The position numbers and the translations under genes are program-made. From a virus, in the IMG/VR virus record IMGVR_UViG_3300030061_004364, positions 25,604 through 50,941 of that record: DNA of 25,338 bases; one strand, 5' to 3'. Under the pieces are notes generated by a model, which was not told where the DNA came from, made no database searches, and worked only from the letters and a program-made list of their open reading frames with translations. Below are positions 1 through 7,808 of this stretch, piece by piece. The first letter of the stretch is position 1; each line of letters opens with the position of its first letter.

Positions 1-115
1 AAAGTGTCTGCAGATAAGTTAAAAGAGCTAAACCTATAATAGGAGCTACTTTAAGAAATGTATCCAAATCCCCAAATCCCACCCTTTTTTCCTTGCCCAA
101 ATTCTTTTCTGACAT
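1..115 (-). CDS. Small membrane protein, N-terminal part only (runs off left edge)
   Basis: An ATG at 115-113 on the minus strand opens a frame of 38 codons that stays open to the window edge. The product begins MSEKNLGKEK, is charged for about 20 residues, and then has a hydrophobic stretch around residues 21-37 (FLKVAPIIGLALLTYLQ) that could be a membrane anchor. A copy of the phage motif GTGTAATAT lies 12 bases upstream, overlapping the stop codon of the neighbouring phosphoesterase gene, which supports a real start. Function is unknown and the C-terminus is not in the window. Its place after the glycosyltransferase and phosphoesterase genes suggests the same accessory block, though the motif suggests it can be transcribed separately. 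Confidence 0.55.
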   Translation of the reverse strand, partial: MSEKNLGKEKRVGFGDLDTFLKVAPIIGLALLTYLQTL

Positions 116-125
116 CGTTAACAAT

Positions 126-137
126 ATATTACACTTT
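126..137 (-). promoter_or_regulatory. Putative phage late promoter motif
   Basis: Read on the minus strand this is AAAGTGTAATAT. It ends about 10 bases before the ATG at 115 and overlaps the stop codon of the phosphoesterase gene. It matches the motif found before the portal, protease, PhoH and other genes. Promoter function is inferred from recurrence and position. Confidence 0.5.
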
Positions 138-866
138 TTTTTTATTTTCCCAGTAAAATTTTTTTACATTAAATGTACCATCTAAATTTTCTACAATGTA
201 GCTGCACGAACTTATCCAATCGCCACAGTTAAAATATTCAATATTATTAATATTTTCGTAGTGTTTAGGGTGATGGATGTGTCCGCAGATCACTCCTTCG
301 CATTTGTACCTTTTAGCTTCTTGGGTAGTGAGCGCTTGAAAATTATTCAATTTAGGGTTTAAAAAGATAGACATATATTTTTCTCTCCAACCTAATTTAC
401 GTATAAGCTTATTTACTATCCTGTTGATTTCTAAAGCTCCATCATACAGCAAGTTGCTAAATTTCTGTAGGATTGAAAAAAACTTCAACCTTATAAAACC
501 ATCAAATTGGTCCCCATGAATCAATAAATATTTTTTACCATTAAGTGCTTTGTAAATTTTACGCCTGTTGATTTCTATATTTTTGCCTAATGCGAACTTT
601 TTCCACTTGCATAGAAAATCATCATGATTGCCCCATATGTAATATATTTTCCCTGCGCCGCGAGTAAATCGTAAAATCTTTTCTACAATAGCATTATTAT
701 CATTTTTCCATAAATATCCTTCATGGAAAGCGCAGGCATCAATCAAATCACCTACCACAAAAAGATTTTCGCATTCTATTTCTTCAATAAAAGCTAAAAA
801 TTTATCTGTTTTGCAGTGAGGGTATCCGAGGTGAATATCGGATATAAACAACGATTGGACCTTCAT
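129..866 (-). CDS. Calcineurin-like metallophosphoesterase (LpxH-like)
   Basis: A 245-residue protein with the full metallophosphoesterase signature: D10-x-H12, GDLID at 39-43, GNHD at 79-82, HGDQFD at 117-122 and GHIHHP at 195-200. These residues bind the two catalytic metal ions. The layout resembles LpxH/UDP-2,3-diacylglucosamine pyrophosphatase-type enzymes, so lipid A or another phosphoester/pyrophosphate is a possible substrate; the real substrate cannot be read from sequence. No signal peptide or membrane segment is seen, so it should be cytoplasmic. Its ATG (866-864) directly abuts the stop of the upstream glycosyltransferase gene, so the two are almost certainly co-transcribed and translationally coupled. 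Alternative: a generic phage phosphatase or nuclease of the same fold. Confidence 0.85.
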   Translation of the reverse strand: MKVQSLFISDIHLGYPHCKTDKFLAFIEEIECENLFVVGDLIDACAFHEGYLWKNDNNAIVEKILRFTRGAGKIYYIWGNHDDFLCKWKKFALGKNIEINRRKIYKALNGKKYLLIHGDQFDGFIRLKFFSILQKFSNLLYDGALEINRIVNKLIRKLGWREKYMSIFLNPKLNNFQALTTQEAKRYKCEGVICGHIHHPKHYENINNIEYFNCGDWISSCSYIVENLDGTFNVKKFYWENKKKV

Positions 867-1973
867 TTATTTAACTAAAAAATCACATTTTTCAAAAACT
901 GAATTAAGGCCATATTTTCTACCTTCAATCAAATGATTAAAATAATTTTCGTACATTTTAGAAACAGTATTAATAGTGAAATTTTCTTCAGCATAACGTC
1001 GACAAACTTCTGGCTTTATAATATCTATAGCATGCAAACTATGGAAAAACTCATTAAGAGATTTACACCTAAACCCTGTTTTGCCATGAATATTATATTC
1101 GCTTAATCCTCCCCAGTCAGTGGATAACACTGGAGTTCCAGAGATAAAAGCTTCTAACATAGACCACCCACAGGGCTCTGCATATAATGTTGGCATGATT
1201 AAAGCTTTAGCGTTAGCCAATAAATTTTTTCTTTCTTCATAACTAACAGTGTGAAGGTACTCAGCCAAATTATTATTTTTTACAAGTGTATTTTTTAAAT
1301 TTTGAGGGCCAACAAATTTAATAGGAATTTGGGTTGCTTGAGACAAGCTTTGCGCAATATGAATCCCTTTGCCGTCTACCATTCTCCCTAAAAATAAAAT
1401 ATAATTTTCTTTTTTTTCTTTATACAAAAAGTCTTCAAAATAAAAGCCCGGTCTAATAACATGGTCATTAAAAGAAGGGAAAGGAGACCCTTTATACATT
1501 TTATAGTGGAGTTTGTGCAGATGGGCATAACTTTCAAATACTTTAAAAGGAGCAAAAGCCGACTCGTATCCAATACTTGGTTCCACAATAATAAAATCAT
1601 CAGCTAATTTTTGACAGCATTCTAAATGCCCAATCCCCCAAAAAGCTAAAACAAAATCATTTTTACTTTGTTTATTTTTTTTAATTAATTTGGCTGCATT
1701 TAAATTAAATTCAGAATGAACTTTATTTTCGATACTTTGAGATAGAAAATTCTGCCATTGTTCTTTTTCGTACACTTCGTTATAAGTGGACGTAGAAACG
1801 ACATCAAAATGTTGGGTACATGGAACATTAGATTCAGGATGACCATAATGAAAAACTGTATGCCCACGTTCCGTCATAGACTTACAAAATTTATAAACTT
1901 TCTGAGTGAAAGCGCACAAAGTTATTTTTTTTTGTGTAGGGTGTACAGGTATGGCTAAAACATGAAAAATCAT
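867..1973 (-). CDS. GT4-family glycosyltransferase
   Basis: A 368-residue GT-B type glycosyltransferase. The C-terminal half carries the Glycos_transf_1 pattern: a sheet-loop LFLGRMVDGKG near residues 193-203, and EPCGWSMLEA near 266-275 with the two glutamates in E-x7-E spacing typical of retaining GT4 enzymes, followed by GTPVLSTDWGGLSE. The N-terminus (CAFTQKVYKFCKSM, then GHTVFHYG) resembles a group of glycosyltransferases I associate with aquatic phages. I chose the ATG at 1973; a frame-compatible TTG lies two codons upstream. The donor and acceptor are unknown; candidates are phage DNA, virion protein or host surface glycan. A sigma70-like promoter lies just upstream (1986-2013) and the phosphoesterase gene follows without a gap. 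Confidence 0.85.
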   Translation of the reverse strand: MIFHVLAIPVHPTQKKITLCAFTQKVYKFCKSMTERGHTVFHYGHPESNVPCTQHFDVVSTSTYNEVYEKEQWQNFLSQSIENKVHSEFNLNAAKLIKKNKQSKNDFVLAFWGIGHLECCQKLADDFIIVEPSIGYESAFAPFKVFESYAHLHKLHYKMYKGSPFPSFNDHVIRPGFYFEDFLYKEKKENYILFLGRMVDGKGIHIAQSLSQATQIPIKFVGPQNLKNTLVKNNNLAEYLHTVSYEERKNLLANAKALIMPTLYAEPCGWSMLEAFISGTPVLSTDWGGLSEYNIHGKTGFRCKSLNEFFHSLHAIDIIKPEVCRRYAEENFTINTVSKMYENYFNHLIEGRKYGLNSVFEKCDFLVK

Positions 1974-1985
1974 ATTCAATTTTAA

Positions 1986-2013
1986 ATTATAAAGGGAAAA
2001 TGGCTCAAGTCAA
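1986..2013 (-). promoter_or_regulatory. Sigma70-like promoter for the glycosyltransferase gene
   Basis: On the minus strand, TTGACT (2013-2008) and a perfect TATAAT (1991-1986) are separated by 16 bases. The expected transcript start falls near 1979, only a few bases before the ATG at 1973, so the leader would be very short. The -35 element overlaps the phage-type motif facing the other way for PhoH, making this a compact divergent control region. Confidence 0.6.
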
Positions 2014-2020
2014 GTGTAAT
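2012..2020 (+). promoter_or_regulatory. Putative phage late promoter motif before PhoH
   Basis: AAGTGTAAT ends five bases before the ATG at 2026 (and eight before a second in-frame ATG at 2029). No Shine-Dalgarno sequence fits in this space, so a leaderless or near-leaderless transcript is implied if this is a -10 type element. It would drive the packaging operon. Confidence 0.55.
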
Positions 2021-2025
2021 GTTTA

Positions 2026-2751
2026 ATGATGAGCAGAAGGAAAAAGTCCTCAGCGTCGGAAAAGATAATACCTCTTGCGGAAAGTAAATACAAGCTTTAT
2101 CTGAAAAATTTTGATTTAACTCAAAAACAACACGAATTTTTAAAAATAGCATTCGACAAAAATACTAAAATTATTTTTGTTTCAGGGCCGGCGGGCTCGT
2201 CGAAAACTTTTATTTCGATTTATGCCGCATTGCAATTATTTAATATGAATATGAATCAAGATTTGGTTTATGTTCGTACTATAGCAGAAAGCGGTGAAAG
2301 AAATTTAGGAAGCCTTCCCGGCGATGTGGATGAGAAATTCCATCCTTTTATGATGCCTATGCAAGATAAGTTGTGTGAGCTTTTATCTAAAGAGCAAATT
2401 AAAATGTTAATAGATGAAAAAATTATACAATGTGCTCCTATCAACTATTTACGAGGGGCAAGTTGGGATAATAAGTTAATCATAGCGGATGAATCTCAAA
2501 ACTTTACCAGAAAGGAATTAGTGACTTTAGTTACACGGATTGGTACTAATTCTAAATATTTTATATGTGGAGATCCAATGCAGTCTGACATTAATGGTAA
2601 GACAGGTTTTGCACCTGTAATGGAGATTTTTGACGATAATGAGTGTAAAGATAAAGGGATACATACTTTTCGATTCACAGAAGAAGACATTTTAAGAAGT
2701 GAAATTTTAAAATTTATTGTGAATAGACTGGAAAATAACCGTGTGAAATAA
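2026..2751 (+). CDS. phoH: PhoH-like ATPase
   Basis: A 241-residue P-loop ATPase of the PhoH family. Walker A is GPAGSSKT at 54-61, the family block NLGSLPGDVDEKFHPF lies near 93-108, Walker B is LIIADESQN at 151-159, and a YFICGDPMQSD sensor-like strand is at 178-188. PhoH-like proteins are common in phage genomes and are related to the helicase/RNase-associated PhoH of bacteria; the role in phage is not settled. The N-terminus is rich in Lys, Arg and Ser. It is the first gene of the plus-strand packaging operon, followed after 10 bases by the zinc-ribbon gene, and has the phage motif immediately upstream. Confidence 0.9.
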   Translation: MMSRRKKSSASEKIIPLAESKYKLYLKNFDLTQKQHEFLKIAFDKNTKIIFVSGPAGSSKTFISIYAALQLFNMNMNQDLVYVRTIAESGERNLGSLPGDVDEKFHPFMMPMQDKLCELLSKEQIKMLIDEKIIQCAPINYLRGASWDNKLIIADESQNFTRKELVTLVTRIGTNSKYFICGDPMQSDINGKTGFAPVMEIFDDNECKDKGIHTFRFTEEDILRSEILKFIVNRLENNRVK

Positions 2752-2761
2752 ATTATAAAAA

Positions 2762-3169
2762 ATGGCTAGTATATTTTGTCCTCAATGTGGAGCTAAAAAC
2801 AATTACAGCTTGAAGAAGCCCAACTTCTGTCAAAGCTGTGGTGAAACTTTTTCAGCTTTTGGTTTAACAAGCGATTCAAGCGCTGCACAAGGTAGCTATT
2901 CTACTGCTAACACGGCAATCCGAACAAATTCGGATGGTATTCCGGCGCTTTCAAAATTAGAGTACGACTTAGAGCTTCCAGAAAGCTCTAGTCAAACTTT
3001 TGAATCTCTAGTAAATAATCCTTTAAATCCTAATGAATTAAGGGATCGAAAGACCAATAAAGGTACACGATCAAAAATGTCTAAAGAAGACTACCTAAAA
3101 GAATCTCAAGCCAAATGTCGCAGTTCAAGGGGGAAATATAAAGACATTGGTGGTAGTGCGGAAGAATAA
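2762..3169 (+). CDS. Zinc-ribbon protein
   Basis: A 135-residue protein with an N-terminal zinc ribbon: C6-P-Q-C9-G and C23-Q-S-C26-G, the two CPxCG-like knuckles that bind one zinc ion. The remainder is low in hydrophobics and looks disordered, with a basic stretch around 95-125 (RDRKTNKGTRSKMSKEDY). Ribbons of this type occur in RNA polymerase-associated and nucleic-acid-binding proteins. It lies between PhoH and a sigma-like factor and overlaps the latter's start by about 20 bases. A role as a late-transcription accessory factor is attractive but purely inferred from position. The ATG at 2762 is the only good start. Confidence 0.7.
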   Translation: MASIFCPQCGAKNNYSLKKPNFCQSCGETFSAFGLTSDSSAAQGSYSTANTAIRTNSDGIPALSKLEYDLELPESSSQTFESLVNNPLNPNELRDRKTNKGTRSKMSKEDYLKESQAKCRSSRGKYKDIGGSAEE

Positions 3170-3872
3170 AAAACATAGCTACGAAGATAAATACGAGATA
3201 ATAGATAACGAGATAAGAAAAAGATATTATAAGTGGCATTTGCATGCATTAGCATGGCTAGATTTCGACGACGTATCTCAAATTATCCGTACTCATATTT
3301 ATAAGAAATGGGACCAATGGGACCAGCTTCGACCTATTGAGCCTTGGGTAAATAAAATTATATCCAATCAGCTCAAAAATATCTTACGTAATAATTATTC
3401 TAATTTTGCGCGGCCTTGCATAAGCTGTAAGCATAATCAGTCCAAAGAGCAAGCTATAGGTCAAGTAGCTAATTTATGCTCTTTGACTAAAAGTGGTTTG
3501 CAGTCAGGAGAATGCGCCGACTATGCAAAGTGGGAAAAAACACGAAAGCAAGCATACGATATTAAAATTCCTGTCTCTTTAGAGACAAATCCTTTTGATA
3601 GATATACCATCCCACAAGATCATTATAATATAGACGGGGCTGTTGGTTCGATGCATTTACGGATGAGAGTATATCTAAATGATCGCCATTACGTCATTTA
3701 CAAAATGCTTTTCATTGATCATATAGATGAAGAAACAGTGGCAAAAGTCTTAGGCTATAAAAGTAACGAGAAGGGCCGTAAAGCTGGCTACAAACAAATT
3801 AAAAATTTAAAAAATCTATATAAGAAAGTGGCAAGAAAAATTTGCGATGAAACCGATATATTTTTTGAATGA
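3147..3872 (+). CDS. Divergent sigma factor-like protein with Cys4 insert
   Basis: A 241-residue protein laid out like a minimal sigma factor. Residues about 33-83 (DFDDVSQIIRTHIYKKW, EPWVNKIISNQLKNILRNNY) resemble region 2. Residues about 170-232 (LNDRHYVIYKMLFIDHIDEETVAKVLGY then a basic helix KQIKNLKNLYKK) resemble a region 4 helix-turn-helix. Between them sit C91-x2-C94, C111 and C123, a probable zinc-binding insert not usual in sigma factors. It probably directs RNA polymerase to late promoters, as gp55 does in T4. No ATG is available: the frame opens after 3098 and starts are TTG 3147, GTG 3150 or GTG 3156, with a GGGGGA about 12 bases upstream. The start overlaps the zinc-ribbon gene, and the end overlaps the next gene as ATGA. 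Confidence 0.6.
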   Translation: MVVVRKNKKHSYEDKYEIIDNEIRKRYYKWHLHALAWLDFDDVSQIIRTHIYKKWDQWDQLRPIEPWVNKIISNQLKNILRNNYSNFARPCISCKHNQSKEQAIGQVANLCSLTKSGLQSGECADYAKWEKTRKQAYDIKIPVSLETNPFDRYTIPQDHYNIDGAVGSMHLRMRVYLNDRHYVIYKMLFIDHIDEETVAKVLGYKSNEKGRKAGYKQIKNLKNLYKKVARKICDETDIFFE

Positions 3873-4939
3873 AAGACTACGTACTAACTAAGGAAGAAAA
3901 AGAGCGCAGCCTTCAATTATTTGAAGAGCTTGATGGTGATCTAAGTGGTGCTACCAAAAAATTATTTAACGATGATAACGAAAAAGGTAGTACGGTGCGC
4001 GGGCGTGCCCTAAGAAAATATTGGGTGGAGAAAGGGCTTAGTTATCGGACCAAAGTAAAAAAAAGAGTTGTCAAACATTTCCTCACTGATGACGAAAAAT
4101 CTTTTGTCAAGCAGCATTACTGCGCCGAAATGACCAAGAAAGAAATTGGTCAATTATTATGGCCTAAAGAAGCGGAGCATAAAGGTTTTGCAGAAAGCGA
4201 TAAGTTTATTGCGTTGTGTGAATATATAAGCGCAGAGTTTCCTTCAGCAGTTAATTTACGAGATGATGCAGCTGGAGAAAAATATACCCCTCCTCAAATT
4301 GTATCTACGGCTGTTAAAAAATTAAATAAAGTGGCATCTACAGAATTGGACGTAGGAAAGTTAAATTTACAGGATCGCAAGTGCATTGAAAAGATGATTA
4401 CGTATATAAATGGACCTCGTTTTTTGCAGGTAATTAATTCTTATCTCACGAAACAAAGTCGAGAACTTTTTGAAGCGGAATATATAAGGAGCACATGGGA
4501 TAAGCCAGATTTAACATCTGATGAATTAAATTTATACGTTAACGTCTGCATGGATTATGTAAATCTTAAAGAAATAGAATTGCAAAAACAAAAATTAAAT
4601 TTAATGTTTGACGATACAGAAGGGCAAAATGATTTGACGATGCGCTTAACTGAAATGCTCAAAACTAAAGCTGAAGAATATAATCAATGCATTAATCGTA
4701 TAGACAAGATGCTTGCCAAGCTAAATGGAGAGAGGGCAAAAAGAGTTGCTAACCAACAGCAACGAAACGCATCTATCATTTCTTTAGTGCAGCTTTTTCA
4801 AGACGAAGAAGAAAGAAAGCTCATGATTATGATGGCCGATATGCAAAAGAAAACCGTTAGAAAAGAAGCAGACTCTTTGGAAAAAATGTCAGATTGGAAA
4901 GCCCGAGTATTAGGCATTAGTAAAGAGGACGCAATCTAA
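3869..4939 (+). CDS. Putative terminase small subunit (HTH and coiled-coil protein)
   Basis: A 356-residue mostly helical protein. Two helix-turn-helix-like segments are seen near the N-terminus: about 13-57, and 71-99 (LTDDEKSFVKQHY...MTKKEIGQLLWP). The region from about 225 to 345 is rich in Leu, Glu and Lys and is likely coiled coil (IELQKQKLNLMF, INRIDKMLAKLNGERAKR). A DNA-binding N-terminus plus a helical oligomerisation region, two genes before TerL, is what a small terminase subunit looks like, but I do not recognise a specific family. It would select phage DNA for packaging. The ATG overlaps the preceding stop (ATGA), and its own stop overlaps the next ATG (TAATG), so the operon is translationally coupled. 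Confidence 0.5.
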   Translation: MKDYVLTKEEKERSLQLFEELDGDLSGATKKLFNDDNEKGSTVRGRALRKYWVEKGLSYRTKVKKRVVKHFLTDDEKSFVKQHYCAEMTKKEIGQLLWPKEAEHKGFAESDKFIALCEYISAEFPSAVNLRDDAAGEKYTPPQIVSTAVKKLNKVASTELDVGKLNLQDRKCIEKMITYINGPRFLQVINSYLTKQSRELFEAEYIRSTWDKPDLTSDELNLYVNVCMDYVNLKEIELQKQKLNLMFDDTEGQNDLTMRLTEMLKTKAEEYNQCINRIDKMLAKLNGERAKRVANQQQRNASIISLVQLFQDEEERKLMIMMADMQKKTVRKEADSLEKMSDWKARVLGISKEDAI

Positions 4940-5880
4940 TGGAAAGAGTTGTAGCTAAAATTTTTCCGTGCGCGGAGTGTAAAAAAGAATTTTCGAGTAG
5001 GGCATCATTACATAAACACCTAAAGCAGCATGGTTTAAATTTAGCCTCTTATTATACTAAATATTTTCCTCGAATAAATAAACTGACAGGAGATCCCTTG
5101 CCTTTTAAAAGATTTGAAGAATACTTCGAAAGAGATTTTTCTACAAAGCAGCAACTTTTAAAATGGTGCCAAAATACTCCTAAGGAGGAAGTAAAAGAAT
5201 ATGCCCTTTCGCTTCTTGAAAAAAGACATCTAAAAAAACAGAGGCAATATGGGCCTTTTCATTTGGAAACTAAAAATTCTTTTATGCCTCCTATCGCTCT
5301 TTATCGCGAACTTTTTGGAAGTTATAATGCCGCTTGCGAAGCCATAGGGTGCGAACCACTCTATCATAAAAATTTACCTAAAGATTTTTTTAGTAGAGAG
5401 ATGCCTCGGGATCTCACAATTGCGATAGATACTCGAGAACAAAAACCTTTAAAATTTGAAAGCTGTGAAAATGAGATTTTAAAATTAGATATTGGAGATT
5501 ATACCGCGCTCGGAGACTATTATGATTATACTTTTATAGACCGGAAGTCTGGCAATGATTTACAAGGGACGGTAGGCAAGCACAATATCGATAGGTTCAA
5601 AAGGGAAATAGAAAGAGCAACCGAAGTAGGAGCATATCTATTTGTAGTAATAGAATCTAGTGTGGAAAAAATAATTAAAGAGAATAAAATTTTTAATAGA
5701 AAAGCTAATATAGATTATACTTTAAGACAAATTAAAGATATATCCCATACTTACCCCCGATCGTGTCAATTTATTTTTGCAGAAAATCGGGAAGGGGCAG
5801 CTCGACTAATTCCTCGGATTTTAATGGCAGGTAAAAAAATTTGGAATACTGATATGCAATATTTTTTAGATAAAGAATGA
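4939..5880 (+). CDS. C2H2 zinc-finger / ERCC4-type nuclease
   Basis: A 313-residue modular nuclease. A textbook C2H2 finger is at the N-terminus: C11-x2-C14-x12-H27-x3-H31. The middle segment MPPIALYRELFGSYNAACEAIGC (about 116-138) resembles the homing-endonuclease-associated (HNH) repeat, a small DNA-binding unit. The C-terminal half is an ERCC4/XPF nuclease domain: D164-T-R-E167, LDIGDY around 183-188, and DRKSGNDL at 201-208, the counterpart of the ERKxxxD motif with Asp in the first position. It likely cuts branched or specific DNA during replication, recombination or packaging. An AGAGGA Shine-Dalgarno lies about 10 bases before the ATG. It lies between the putative small and the large terminase genes and overlaps both neighbours. 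Confidence 0.8.
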   Translation: MERVVAKIFPCAECKKEFSSRASLHKHLKQHGLNLASYYTKYFPRINKLTGDPLPFKRFEEYFERDFSTKQQLLKWCQNTPKEEVKEYALSLLEKRHLKKQRQYGPFHLETKNSFMPPIALYRELFGSYNAACEAIGCEPLYHKNLPKDFFSREMPRDLTIAIDTREQKPLKFESCENEILKLDIGDYTALGDYYDYTFIDRKSGNDLQGTVGKHNIDRFKREIERATEVGAYLFVVIESSVEKIIKENKIFNRKANIDYTLRQIKDISHTYPRSCQFIFAENREGAARLIPRILMAGKKIWNTDMQYFLDKE

Positions 5881-7742
5881 GTTGGACAGAAGGACATCAA
5901 CAGAGGCGTTGCCCTAAACTGAGGGATAACGAAGAGTTATTAAAGATAGAAGGTTTTCTAGACGAGAGGGAAGCTAAACTAGCTTTGTATGAATTTTTAA
6001 GAAATAATACCACCTTTGCTGCTGATTTAATTCTGGGAGTGAAGCTATTTCCTTTTCAACATATGGCTATCAAATCCATGTTTGAGACAGATTATTTTTT
6101 AGGGGTATGGAGCCGTGGAATGTCCAAGTCTTTTACTACGGGTATTTTTGCTGCATTAGATGCAATTTTAAACCAAGGGGTAGAGATAGGAATTCTTTCT
6201 AAATCTTTTCGACAAGCTAAAATGATTTTTAAAAAGATTGAGGATATTGCTAATAAACCTGAAGCCGGTTTTTTTCGACAATGTATTACTAAAACTTCTA
6301 AAAGTAATGATGAGTGGCTAATGGAAATTGGATCTAGTAGGATTCGTGCTTTACCTTTAGGTGATGGCGAAAAGCTTCGTGGCTTCCGCTTTCATAGGAT
6401 TATTATTGATGAATTTTTATTAATGCCCGAAAGAATTTATAATGAGGTGATAGTTCCATTCCTGTCTGTAGTAGAAAATCCCACTCAAAGAGATGACCTC
6501 TATAAATTAGAAAATCAACTTATCAAAGAAGGTCAAATGACCAATGCGGATAGATATGTATGGCCTAATAATAAGCTCATAGCTTTATCGTCAGCTTCAT
6601 ATAAGTTTGAATATCTTTATAAGCTTTATACTCAATTTGAGCATTTAATAACTCAAGAAAATCAAAAAGATAAAGCTTCCCGTTGCGTTATGCAGTATAG
6701 TTATGATTGCGCTCCTAAACAACTTTATGATGAAAATTTGATTAATCAAGCAAGAGCAACTATGAGTCAATCTCAGTTCGAACGAGAATTTGGAGCTATT
6801 TTTACGGATGATAGTTCAGGTTACTTTAAAACTAGCAAAATGGCTTTATGCACGGTACCAGACGGAGAGTTACCCTGCGTTGAAGCTCAAGGAGATCCGG
6901 ACGCCGAATACATTTTAGCCTTTGACCCCTCATGGTCTCAAACTGAAAGTTCAGATGATTTTGCTATTCAAATTTTAAAGCTTCACCCAGAGGAGCAAAA
7001 AACTACATTAGTTCATGGCTATGCTTTATCGGGAACCTCTTTAAAACATCATATTAATTATTTTCTATTTTGTTTGGAAAATTTCAACGTAGTGGCTATA
7101 TGTGGTGATTACAATGGAGGAGTTCAATTTTTACAAGCCTGTAATGAAAGCGAACTCTTTAAAAGTAAAAAAGTTAAGTTAAAAACTATAGATGTTAATT
7201 TAGACAAGCCAGAAGAATATCAAAGTGATTTGCGTACATATAATTCTCAATATAATAAAGGAGAGTATCGTTATGTTATTTTGCGCAAGCCTACGAGCAA
7301 TTGGATTAGGCAGGCTAACGAGTTATTACAAGCAAATTTTGATCATCGGCGAATTCACTTTGCGAGTCGCGCAATAGATGATTCTTACACAAAACAAACA
7401 AATAAAAATATTTCAATTTTAGATATTAAGTTTTTACGCAGTTCTGAAGAGACTAAACAAACAGCAGGAGCTAAAATGATTGATTTCATTGAGCATCAAT
7501 CAGATATGATGGACCTAACTAAGAATGAATGTGCTTTAGTTCAAATCACTACCACTTCTCAAGGGACTCAAACTTTTGATTTGCCTTCTAATCTACGTCG
7601 GCAAACTGGCCCTGACAAAGCCCGAAAGGATTCTTATTCTGCATTAGTTTTGGCCAATTGGATGGCTAAAATTCATCTTGACTCTAAATCTCAACCCGCA
7701 GAAGATGTAATAGAGACTTTTGAGCCTACTTTTATTTTATAG
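5877..7742 (+). CDS. terL: Terminase large subunit
   Basis: A 621-residue DNA-packaging motor protein. The ATPase half has a Walker A variant, SRGMSKS at 79-85, Walker B RIIIDEF at 174-180, and the coupling-type segment LIALSSASYK near 234-243. The nuclease half has FDPS with D350, GDYNGG with D411, and a C-terminal RKDSYSALVLANW block with D585, the usual acidic residues of the RNase H-like terminase nuclease. It docks on the portal and translocates DNA into the prohead. The ATG overlaps the stop of the nuclease gene by four bases (ATGA). The gene ends the packaging operon; a weak hairpin follows at 7775-7800. Confidence 0.92.
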   Translation: MSWTEGHQQRRCPKLRDNEELLKIEGFLDEREAKLALYEFLRNNTTFAADLILGVKLFPFQHMAIKSMFETDYFLGVWSRGMSKSFTTGIFAALDAILNQGVEIGILSKSFRQAKMIFKKIEDIANKPEAGFFRQCITKTSKSNDEWLMEIGSSRIRALPLGDGEKLRGFRFHRIIIDEFLLMPERIYNEVIVPFLSVVENPTQRDDLYKLENQLIKEGQMTNADRYVWPNNKLIALSSASYKFEYLYKLYTQFEHLITQENQKDKASRCVMQYSYDCAPKQLYDENLINQARATMSQSQFEREFGAIFTDDSSGYFKTSKMALCTVPDGELPCVEAQGDPDAEYILAFDPSWSQTESSDDFAIQILKLHPEEQKTTLVHGYALSGTSLKHHINYFLFCLENFNVVAICGDYNGGVQFLQACNESELFKSKKVKLKTIDVNLDKPEEYQSDLRTYNSQYNKGEYRYVILRKPTSNWIRQANELLQANFDHRRIHFASRAIDDSYTKQTNKNISILDIKFLRSSEETKQTAGAKMIDFIEHQSDMMDLTKNECALVQITTTSQGTQTFDLPSNLRRQTGPDKARKDSYSALVLANWMAKIHLDSKSQPAEDVIETFEPTFIL

Positions 7743-7774
7743 AAACTTTTAAAAATAAGCTTATTATGTGAGGT

Positions 7775-7800
7775 CAAAGTAACTTTCAAAAGTCACTTTG
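7775..7800 (+). terminator. Hairpin after terL, possible weak terminator
   Basis: CAAAGTAACTT (7775-7785) pairs with AAGTCACTTTG (7790-7800) around a TCAA loop, with one G-U type mismatch in the 11-base stem. It is AT-rich and followed by TTAACTTTAA rather than a clean T-run, so termination would be inefficient. It sits between terL and the portal promoter motif. Confidence 0.35.
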
Positions 7801-7808
7801 TTAACTTT

